The notes under the pieces were generated by a model. That model did no database searches. It was not told the DNA's origin and saw nothing but the letters and a program-made list of their open reading frames with translations. From G958295935 sp965224235 (GTDB lineage: Bacteria; Chloroflexota; Dehalococcoidia; Lucifugimonadales; Lucifugimonadaceae), in assembly GCA_965224235.1 (NCBI GenBank), contig CBDCYP010000001.1, forward strand, positions 992,001-1,056,000: 64,000 bases of DNA, read 5' to 3'. Numbering within the stretch: position 1 is the stretch's first letter; each line of letters opens with the position of its first letter. This document shows positions 26,352 through 34,600 of the stretch, piece after piece. The translations under genes were made by a program, and so were the position numbers.

Positions 26352-28175
26352 TTAGCGGTCGGTCCGGTAGAGGTACCGGATGTCCCAGAGTCCATAGAGG
26401 GTGGGCGTGAGGTTGCCGAAGACGTTGCGGACTGCGTTCAACCGCTCGGAGAGCGTCGTGTAGATGACCGGCGCGTTCTCGGCTGCGACCTCCTGAGCGC
26501 GGTGGTAGTACGCCACGCGGTCGTCATGGTCCAGCTCCTGGCTCCCCTTGATGTACAGGTCGTCGATTTCGGCTTCCCACTCCGTCTCCGGCTGCGGCTG
26601 GTTCGGGTGCCACAAGTGCAGGCCCTCGCCACTGTGCCAGAAGCCGATTCCGCTGTAGGGGTCCGGTCCGCCCGTGAAGCCGATGACCATCGTCTCCCAA
26701 TCGTACGTGGCGGTGAGCTGTGAGACGAGATCGCCGAACTCGGCGACCCGGTAGTCCACGCCGAGGCCGATGTCCGTCATGCCTTGACGGACTATCGAGG
26801 CGACCCTTTCGCGAACGGTGTTTCCCGTGTTCGTCACCAGCGAGAACTCGATCTCGTTGCCCTCGCCGTCTTCCCGCGTCCCGTCCCCGTCCGTGTCGAC
26901 CCATCCCAAGCGGTCGAGGAACCGATTCGCGGTGCGCAGGTTGTACTCGTACCGTCGGACGTTGGGGTTATGGAAGTCGCCCGCGGCCGGGCTTATCGAG
27001 GACCACTGCGGGTAGCCGAGGCCATGCTGCACATGCCTGATGATCGTCTCCTTGTCGACGGCATACGCGACGGCTTGACGGAACTGTTTGTCGCGGAACC
27101 ACGCAAGCTTCTCAGGCGGTACGTAGGGTTCCCCGGTGTCCGGGTTCCTGTCGGGGTTCATGTTGAAGCCGAGGAATGTCGTCCCGAAAGCGGGGCCGCG
27201 CCTGTATATCGTGAAGTTGCCTTCTTCCTGCTGCGGTTCGAGCCCCGCGAACTCCTCCCCCAGCGCCCCGTGGGAATCCGACTCGCCCGCCAGGAACTTG
27301 GCGAGCTTCGTCTCCAGGTCCGGGACTATGACGTGAACGACCTCGTCGAGGTATGGCAGGCTGTTGCCCGCGTCGTCCTCGAGCCAGTAGTCCGGATTCC
27401 GCCGCATGACCACACGCTCGCCGGGCTCGTAGCTGCCGATGGTGAAGGGGCCGGTGCCGATGATCTCCGCCGGATCCGTATTTATGCCCCACGTCGACGC
27501 GAACGTCCCGTCGTCCACGTGCTTCTCGAGGATGTGCCTCGGGTATATCGCGTCGCCCATGGAACGGAGGAACGGAGCGAACGGCACGGGGAGGACGCAC
27601 TCGACCGTATAGTCATCCAGCGCCGTGACGGTCATCGGCGACTCTTGCCACTCGCCGTTCTCGTCCAGGTGGCGGAAATGGAACGATGGGCGGCTGCTGG
27701 CCGGGATATCGTGGTTGTACGTGATGCGGTTGAAGGTGAAGTCCACGTCGCCGGCAGTGAAGGGCTCCCCATCGTGCCACGTCACATCCCTGCGAAGGTG
27801 GAACGTCCACGTCAGCCCGTCGCCCGAGCGCTCCCAGGACTCCGCCAGCGCCGGCTCCACCTGGTCGGTTAGCCACGACGTCTCGGTCAGGCCCTCGAAG
27901 AGATACCCCAAGACACCCGACGAGGAAGCGTCGTTCGCGATGGCCAGGTTGAAGGTGAGCGGCTCGGAGATGGTCGCGAACATCAACGTGCCGCCCGGTT
28001 CTCCAATGGCGTACTCGAACTCGTCGGCGTTCCTCCTGAGCTCGTCGACGGTCGTGGGCGTAGGCGTGGGCGTATGCGCGACCGGCCGCGTAGCGGTCGG
28101 CTGGGTCGAGCAGCCAACCGCCATGACCAGCGCAGCGATCAGGACGACGAGAGCATTAGGGAGACGACAACGCAT
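26352..28175 (-). CDS. ABC transporter substrate-binding lipoprotein, peptide/opine type (SBP_bac_5)
   Basis: 607-residue extracellular binding protein for peptides or similar solutes. Signal LVVLIAALVMAVGCS with lipobox Cys about residue 22, then a Thr/Pro-rich linker (residues 25-42). The domain signature runs from LAESWERSGDGLTWTFHLRR and VTWHDGEPFTAGDVDFTFNR to FRQAVAYAVDKETII, the hinge region of the family. No permease or ATPase gene lies nearby, so it must work with a transporter encoded elsewhere or act alone. Confidence 0.9.
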   Translation of the reverse strand: MRCRLPNALVVLIAALVMAVGCSTQPTATRPVAHTPTPTPTTVDELRRNADEFEYAIGEPGGTLMFATISEPLTFNLAIANDASSSGVLGYLFEGLTETSWLTDQVEPALAESWERSGDGLTWTFHLRRDVTWHDGEPFTAGDVDFTFNRITYNHDIPASSRPSFHFRHLDENGEWQESPMTVTALDDYTVECVLPVPFAPFLRSMGDAIYPRHILEKHVDDGTFASTWGINTDPAEIIGTGPFTIGSYEPGERVVMRRNPDYWLEDDAGNSLPYLDEVVHVIVPDLETKLAKFLAGESDSHGALGEEFAGLEPQQEEGNFTIYRRGPAFGTTFLGFNMNPDRNPDTGEPYVPPEKLAWFRDKQFRQAVAYAVDKETIIRHVQHGLGYPQWSSISPAAGDFHNPNVRRYEYNLRTANRFLDRLGWVDTDGDGTREDGEGNEIEFSLVTNTGNTVRERVASIVRQGMTDIGLGVDYRVAEFGDLVSQLTATYDWETMVIGFTGGPDPYSGIGFWHSGEGLHLWHPNQPQPETEWEAEIDDLYIKGSQELDHDDRVAYYHRAQEVAAENAPVIYTTLSERLNAVRNVFGNLTPTLYGLWDIRYLYRTDR

Positions 28176-28248
28176 CGTAGCGTCTCGTTTCGGTGGTGGG
28201 TGGTTCTACGAAGGCGTCGGCTGGGTTTGTCGGCAGTCATGATACTGA

Positions 28249-28379
28249 ACGACCGGGCACATGGGTAACAGTTAGACCGGAGACATAGGTAACACTTTTA
28301 CGGGCCTCCTCCCCCACTGTGTAGACCGGGGACATCCTTATACCCCTGTATACACCTGTTCGGGGACATGGTTTACACC
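28249..28379. repeat. Cluster of four degenerate IS-end-like repeats
   Basis: Related sequences GACCGGGCACATGGGTAACA, GACCGGAGACATAGGTAACA, GACCGGGGACATCCTTATAC and TTCGGGGACATGGTTTACAC recur within 130 bp. They resemble ends of IS481- or IS3-like elements; no transposase gene is attached. Likely remnant of old insertions. Confidence 0.45.
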
Positions 28380-28529
28380 TCAGCGCGCCAACGAGGCGGC
28401 GGGAGGCGCGCTATTCCCTGGCAGGAGTAGAGCAGTGTCCCGGGAGGTGGTGTAAGAGACAGCGGGGCCTGGCAAGACTAAGGCCACGGCGTCACCCTCA
28501 TCAACGCAAAAATGAAGGAGGTGAACGCG

Positions 28530-29548
28530 ATGGCCAAGGACAGGATGGACGTGCTGGAGCTGCTGCGCAAGGAGGCGTATGACACCGACATCGGCTTCTT
28601 GCGGGAGGGGCTGCGGATGTTTGCGCAGGCGGTGATGGAGGCCGAAGTGACAAGTAAGACCGGCGCGGGCCTGGGCGAGCGCAGCCCGGAACTGCTCACC
28701 CACCGGAACGGGTACCGCGATCGACCGTGGGGCACCCGGGTGGGCACGCTGGATCTGAGAATCCCAAAGGTGCGGGAGGGCAGCTACTTCCCCTCTCTGC
28801 TCGAACCGCGGCGACGCAGCGAGCGCGCCTTGCTCGCCGTCGTGCAACACTACGTGGAGGGCGTCTCCACCCGCCGCGTCGAAGACCTGCAGGCCCTCGG
28901 CTGCGAGGGCATCTCCAAGAGCCAGGTCTCCCGCATCTGCCAGGAGCTCGACGGCGTCGTCGAGTCGTTCCTTGGGCGGCCGTTGGACGGCGGACCCTAC
29001 CCCTACCTGTGGCTGGACGCCGCTGACCCAGAAGGTCCGCGAAGACGGACGGACCGTCAACGTCAGCGTCGTGGCGGCGACCGGGGTCAACCTCGAGGGC
29101 AAGCGCGAAGTGCTCGGCATCGACGTGGGGACGAGTGAGGACGGCGCGTTCTGGCTGGCGTTCCTGCGTTCACTGACGGCGCTAGGCCTCAGTGTGGTCT
29201 AGTTGGTAACCTCCGACGCTCATCAGGGGCTGAAGGACGCCATCGCCACGGTCTTCGCTGGCGCATGGTGGCAGCGCTGCCGCACCCACTTCATGACCAA
29301 CCTGCTCTCCAAAGTCCCCCGCCGCGCTCAGCCCTGGGTGGCGACCATGGTCCGGACGATCTACCAGCAGCCCTCGCCGGAGGAGGTCCACGCGCAACAC
29401 AGCCGCATGATGAGCATGCTCGACGAATGGCAGGTCGCCCGCCGCTATCTGCCCGCTATTGCCGTCGACGTCGGCGATCAGCGCCGCATGGAGACCTAAA
29501 TGATGCTGCCCGCAGGGGCAGCCTGATCAACCGGCGAGGGTGACGCTC
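28530..29548 (+). pseudogene. IS256-family (mutator) transposase, disrupted
   Basis: ATG 28530 with AGGAGGTG upstream. HRNGYRDRPWGTRVGTLDLR, IPKVREGSYFPSLLEPRRRS, YVEGVSTRRVEDLQALG, SKSQVSRICQELDGVVESF and YPYLWLDA are the IS256 core with the first catalytic Asp. A frameshift near 29025 moves the continuation (KVREDGRTVNVSVVAATGV, GTSEDGAFWLAFLRSL) to another frame, a TAG stands at 29200-29202, then SDAHQGLKDAI and WWQRCRTHFMTNLLSKVP follow. The C-terminal third is missing; after about 29430 resemblance fades. Confidence 0.85.
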
Positions 29549-29590
29549 TTAGAGGGTGTCTAAAAACAATTGTCATTCTGTCATTCTGAG

Positions 29591-31226
29591 AGCCTGTGAA
29601 TAAATCATTTATGCTCCTATGGTATTGAGAGGCTGATTGCTGGACAACGATATTGGGCAGCCATATCGGCGAGGTGAACACATGAGTGAAGAGACGCTGT
29701 TTGAACTTCCGGCCATCGAGGAGAAGCGAGCGCCTGCGCCAACGAGTCCGGGTGAGGCCCGGGTGCTGCGGCCGGTGCGGAATCAGCCTGAGTGGGCGGT
29801 ATTGGACCTGGAATCTCGGTTGCCTCAAGAGCATCGGGCCCGTGTTATATGGAGCTTTTTGGAGAGGTTGGACCTGTCGGCCTTTTATGCGCCGGTCAAG
29901 GCGGTGGAGAACCGGCCAGGCCGCCCAACGACAGACCCCAAAGCGCTGCTGGCGTTGTGGCTTCTGGCCACGGTTGACGGTATAGGGAGCGCCCGCCGGC
30001 TGGCGCGTTTGTGCGAAGAGCACGACGCCTACCGCTGGATGAGGGGGAACGTACCTGTCAACTATCACATGCTCTCTGACTTCCGGGTAGCCCACCAGGA
30101 GGCGCTGGACGGCCTTTTGACCCAGATCATAGGTTCTCTGATGGCCGCGGGCGGTCCTGCTGGAGCGTGTGGCTCAAGACGGGATGCGGGTGAGGGCGAG
30201 CGCCGGCGCCGCGTCCTTTCGCGGCGCGCAGGGATTGAAGAGGTGCATGGAGGAGGCGCGGGCGCAGGTGGAGCGGCTGGCGCAGGAGCGGGAGCGTCCC
30301 GATTCCGGTGTGACGCGGCGTGAACGTGCGGCGCGGGAGCGTGCGGCGCGAGAGCGGGAGGAACGGGTCCGGGAGGCGCTGTCGTACTTGCCCCGGGCAC
30401 AAGCGAAGAAGGAACGCCAACAGCACACCAAGGCGAAGGCTCAGCGTCCCAAGGTTACGAAGGCGCGGGTATCCACCACAGACCCCCGGGCAACGGTGAT
30501 GAAGATGCCGGATGGCGGCTTCCGGCCAGCCTGCAATATCGAACTGGCCACTGATAGCGCCAACGGGATCATCGTCGGAGTAGGGGTCACATCGTCGGGT
30601 ACGGACGCAGGGCAAGCGGCGCCCATGGAGGAACAACTGGTCAGGCGGACGGGCCGGCGCCCTGACTCCTACCTGATGGACGGGGGCTTCGCTACCCGGG
30701 AGGACATCACCGCTCTGGAGCAACGTGGGGTGAGTGTGTATGCGCCGGTGAGGTTGCCCCGGAACAAGCCCGAACGGGAGCGTTACGATCCCCGCTACGG
30801 GGACGGGCCGGACGTGGCAAGGTGGCGTCAACGGATGGCCACCGGCGAGGCCAAAGCCATATACAGGCAGCGGGCGTCTGTAGCCGAGTGGACGAACGCC
30901 CAGGTGCGTCTTCACGGAGTGAGCCAATTCAACGTACGGGGACTTGCCAAAATCACCAGCGTAATGCTCCTTGTCGCCGTGGCCCACAACCTCCTGCGTT
31001 GGGAGGCGTTCATGGCGTAGGCAGACACGGGGGTTAAGCAGGCACAGCCGATAAGCTCCGGACCAGTCAATCCGGATTCCCCAGTGAATTCGCCCGGAAA
31101 GCGGCCAATGCTGTCCCGCAATTCTGCCTCCCTCAACAAGCGCCCGCCCCGGTGAAACTTCCCAATGGCGCTTTCCGCCACCAACATGCCGCCTAACAAC
31201 AACAGAACCCAAAAAACTCACAGCCT
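29591..31226 (+). mobile_element. IS1182-type element, copy 2 (defective)
   Basis: Nearly identical to copy 1 at 14210-15847 but 1636 bp: two bases are missing near 30148. CTGAG duplications flank it (29586-29590 and 31227-31231), and the joined target reads TCATTCTGAGCGAAGCCGAA, the same kind of intergenic repeat as at copy 1. Confidence 0.87.
29682..31020 (+). pseudogene. IS1182-type transposase, frameshifted copy
   Basis: The gene matches copy 1 from MSEETLFELPAIEEKRAP to the stop at 31020, but a 2-bp deletion (GCAGGGGCGG in copy 1, GCGGGCGG here, near 30148) shifts the frame after SLMAAG. The second half (MRVRASAG to LLRWEAFMA) remains intact in another frame from 30169. Very few other differences exist, so the loss is recent. 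Confidence 0.88.
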
Positions 31227-31341
31227 CTGAGCGAAGCCGAAGAATCTACTTTCAACGAGGCGGGCCGGCCCATACAGTTGACCCCGGACCGCCCGGTATT
31301 GCTCAGGACGGAGGGACTTATTAGACACCCTCTTACACCAC

Positions 31342-31369
31342 TTGACGGGACACGACCCTGAATTTTAAT
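31342..31369 (+). promoter_or_regulatory. Possible hybrid promoter: IS256 right end plus flanking -10
   Basis: TTGACG (31342-31347) lies inside the right inverted repeat of the IS256 element; TTTAAT (31364-31369), one mismatch from TATAAT, follows after 16 bp in flanking DNA. It reads toward the giant gene, whose ATG is 295 bp downstream. IS256-type ends are known to create such promoters; activity here is inference. Confidence 0.42.
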
Positions 31370-31540
31370 CTGGATAAGGTGGAGTTTTTGGTCCAAGTGT
31401 GTTTTGATACCAAAACCTTACCAGGGTCCTCCGCTTTTCTCTTCTCACACCGCCTGTGGGACGGTTAAGCATGCCCACTATTATGTGGTATATGTCGGAG
31501 GTACAGGGTAAAAGAGAGGGCTGTCAGATCTTGGACAAAA

Positions 31541-31583
31541 TGGGTGAGTGACAATGAAACTCACCCAGCTTATAGCTAAGCTG
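31541..31583 (+). promoter_or_regulatory. Two adjacent hairpins in the leader
   Basis: Perfect 9-bp stem TGGGTGAGT (31541-31549) and ACTCACCCA (31559-31567), followed directly by a 6-bp stem AGCTTA (31568-31573) and TAAGCT (31578-31583). They lie 80-120 bp before the giant gene's ATG and could affect transcript stability, attenuation or translation. Confidence 0.45.
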
Positions 31584-31598
31584 CCAGTGGCGCACCAC

Positions 31599-31664
31599 AT
31601 GTGGCGGCGTTGCCATCTACCCCCCCCCCCCCCCCATTTTGGCGGGCAGGCACAGGTGGGGTGA
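31599..31664 (+). other. Short upstream frame through the C-run, ending on the giant gene's start
   Basis: ATG 31599 opens a 21-codon frame that reads through the 16-C run as five prolines and stops with TGA 31662-31664, overlapping the ATG at 31664 (TGATG). The arrangement would allow translational coupling at this tract length. With one C more (or two fewer) the same ATG would be in frame with the giant protein. No good ribosome site precedes 31599, so translation is uncertain. Confidence 0.3.
31620..31635 (+). repeat. Run of 16 C upstream of the giant gene
   Basis: Uninterrupted C16 ending 28 bp before the ATG. Poly-C or poly-G tracts of this length in a promoter or leader are a classic cause of slipped-strand phase variation of surface proteins. 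It is by far the longest mononucleotide run noticed in the window. Confidence 0.9.
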
Positions 31665-34600
31665 TGAACGCGTCCTCGGGCGTCTCCGCACGGCTTGGCC
31701 TTATTGCGCTGCTGGCCTTGGTCGCAGCGCTTTTCCTGTTTTCCTCGGCTCCCTCCGCGGCCCAGTCCCCCTCCACCTCCCCCTCTACCATTGATTACGA
31801 TTCCGACAACGACAACCTGATCGAGATCTCCAGCCTGGCCCAGCTCAACACCATGCGCTGGGACCTGGATGGGAACGGGACGGTTGACGCCGGGGCTGAC
31901 CAAGCCGCCAACCAGGTCAGCTACGAAGCCGCCTTCCCGTCGGCGGCCACGGTCTGCCCCAACGCCTGCGCCGGCTATGAGTTGACGGCGGACCTGGACT
32001 TCGACGAAGACGGCGGCGGGGTTGTGAACGCCGATGACCACGACGGCGCTTACTGGGACGAAGGCCGGGGCTGGACACCCATTGGCAGCGGCGTAAATAT
32101 AATCGGCGACAAGGGCTTACCGATACCCGAAACGAACCGGTACGAGGCCACTTTCGAAGGAAACGGCCACGTCATTTCCAACCTGTACATCAAACGGGGG
32201 AGGGGTAAAAATATCGGGCTGTTCGGCGTTATCGGGAAGAAGAGCGCCATCCGCAACGTCGGGCTGGAAGACGTCAATATAACCGGCGGCTCCAATGTGG
32301 GCGCGCTGACGGGCGAACAATACGGGTCGGATGTCAACGTAATAAGGGGGTGGGTCGATAGCGGTACGGTGGAAGCTTGCTACTCCACCGGCAGCGTGAG
32401 CGGATCCACTTGGGTGGGCGGGCTGGTGGGATACACCACCAGCCGTATCTCGACGAGCTACTCAACCGCCAACGTTACCGTCCGGGATACATCGGCGGGG
32501 AGAGGGGGCGGGCTGGTGGGGTTGGCCACTTTGGGCGGGCTGACAAGGACGGACTCTGAAGGAAGAAAGACGGGGGACTCTACCGGCGAGATCCGGGCCA
32601 GCTATGCCACCGGGACGGTAACCGCGAAATCCAACGATTTCGGCGGGTTGGTTGCCGGGGCCCCGGTCATTAGGGCCAGCTACACTACCGGCGCTGGGCT
32701 GAAGAAAAGCGCGGACACCGACAGCTACTGGGACATGGAGACGAGCGGGTATTACCCCATGGACAGACCAATGCCCGCGAACATGGGCAGTGGGGGCAAG
32801 CGCACCGCTGAATTGCAGTCGCCCACCGGCTACACCGGCATCTACGCCACTTGGAACCTGGACATCGACAACAAAGATGGCGATGACAGTGACAGCACCG
32901 GCCAGGACGACCCGTGGGACTTCGGGACGGCCAGCCAGTACCCAGCCCTGAAGGTGGACTTCAACAACGACGGCGTGGCCACGGCCTACGAGTTCGGCGG
33001 CCAGGGCCGCCCGGACCCGGCTGCCGATTACGACGACGACGATGACGGCCTGATCGAGGTGGACAGCCTCGTCAAGCTGAACGCCATCCGCTGGGACCTG
33101 GACGGGAACGGCTCGGCGGCCTCCGAAAGCCGGGCCAACTACTGGAGCTACAATCGCGCCTTCCCCACCCCGGTGGCCAATATGGGCTGCGGGAACGACA
33201 AATGCGTCGGCTATGAGCTTGCCGCCGACTTGGACTTCGACGAGAACTCCGACAGGGTGATTACCGATGCCGATGCCGCCTGGTGGGACGGCGGCAGGGG
33301 CTGGGCGCCCATCGGCTCCGCCGCGTTCCCGTATGACGCCGTCTTCGAAGGCGGTGGACATACCATTTCCCACCTGTTCATCGACCGGGCGAGCGATGAC
33401 GACATTGGGCTGTTCGGCTACCTCGGTGAACTCGGCGTCATACGCAACCTGGGGCTGGAGGGCGTAGACGTAAGAGGCAATCAGTTTGTGGGCGCGCTGG
33501 CGGGACAGACCAAAGGCAACGTGGCGACCAGCTACTCCACCGGCAGCGTTGACGGCGCCGAAGCCGTGGGCGGGTTGGTGGGCCAGAACGAAGGCAACGT
33601 CGCGGCGAGTTACTCCAACGCCGACGTATTCGCCTTGGCCCAGAATGCCGGCGGGCTGGCCGGCTTGAACAGTGGCGTCATCAAGGCCAGCTACGCCACC
33701 GGCACGGCAACCGCCGCAAGCAGTATCGGCGGGCTGGTCGGATCTGCCTTGGGACAAAGCGAAATTGTCGCCAGCTACTCCACCGGCTGGGTTGCTTCCG
33801 TCGCCATCCCCAAGGGTCAGAATGTGGGAGGGCTGACTGGATCGAACAACAACACGGTTACCGACAGCTACTGGGACACGCGCGCCTCCGGCCAGACGGC
33901 CAGTTCCGGGGGCGTCGGCCACACCAGCGCCGAGCTGTATGCGCCCACCGGCTACAGCGGCATCTACGTCGACTGGAACCTGGACCTGGACGGCGCCAAT
34001 GGCGGGGACGAACTGTGGGACTTCGGTACGCCAGGCCAGTATCCGGCCCTGAAAGCGGACTTCGACAATAACGGCGCCCCCACGGCGGCCGAGTTCGGCG
34101 ACCAGGTACGCTCCGCGCCGTCGAAGGACTACGACATCGACAACGACGGCCTGATCGAGGTGGACAGCCTCGCTAAGCTGAATGCCATTCGCTGGGACCT
34201 GGACGGCAACGGAACCGCCGACAACTCCGCCACCGCCGCCAACACCGCCGACTATGCCGCTGCCTTCCGCATCCCGATGCCCAACATGGGCTGTCTCAAC
34301 GACAGTTGCGCCGGCTATGAGCTGACGGCCAACCTCAACTTCGACGAAGACGGCGACGGGGACGCGGATGAGCACGACTACCACGCCGCCTTCTGGAACA
34401 GCGGCGACGGCTGGGCGCCCATCGGCGACGATTCGACCTCCAGGCACCGCTACAGCGCCGTCTTCGAAGGCAACGGCCATACCATCACCAACCTGTTCAT
34501 CAGCCGGGCGGACTCCGACCACATCGGGCTGTTCGGCTACCTCGGTGAAAGTGGCGTCATCCGCAAGGTAGGGCTGGAGCGGGTGAGTGTACGCGGTAAG

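Larger units (their letters stand above)
29552..31332. mobile_element. Small inverted-repeat element with TTA duplication, hosting IS1182-type copy 2
   Basis: GAGGGTGTCTAA (29552-29563) and TTAGACACCCTC (31321-31332) are perfect inverted repeats, each flanked by TTA (29549-29551 and 31333-31335). The end and target match the IS5 fragment at 22986. Without the IS1182-type copy the element is about 140 bp and carries no gene, so it looks like a MITE mobilised by an IS5-type transposase. It sits near the right end of the IS256 element. Confidence 0.75.
28435..31353 (+). mobile_element. IS256-family element, interrupted by two nested insertions
   Basis: Terminal inverted repeats of 24 bp with 21 matches: left 28435-28458 (GTGTCCCG...GTGGTGTAAGAG) and right 31330-31353 (its complement, ending CGGGACAC). 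Between them lie a broken IS256 transposase and, near the right end, the inverted-repeat element at 29552-31332. No convincing target duplication flanks it. The right end lies 311 bp before the giant gene. Confidence 0.82.
31354..31663 (+). other. Long leader region of the giant gene
   Basis: 310 bp with no protein-coding gene of recognised family. It holds the -10 of the possible hybrid promoter, an imperfect inverted repeat around 31376-31422 (GATAAGGTGGAGTTTTTGG and CCAAAACCTTACC), two hairpins at 31541-31583, a run of 16 C and a purine-rich ribosome site. Confidence 0.55.

Noticed and set aside
14210..31226. Composite transposon formed by the two IS1182-type copies in the same orientation
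   Set aside because: Each copy has its own CTGAG duplication on both sides, so they inserted independently; core operon genes lie between them.
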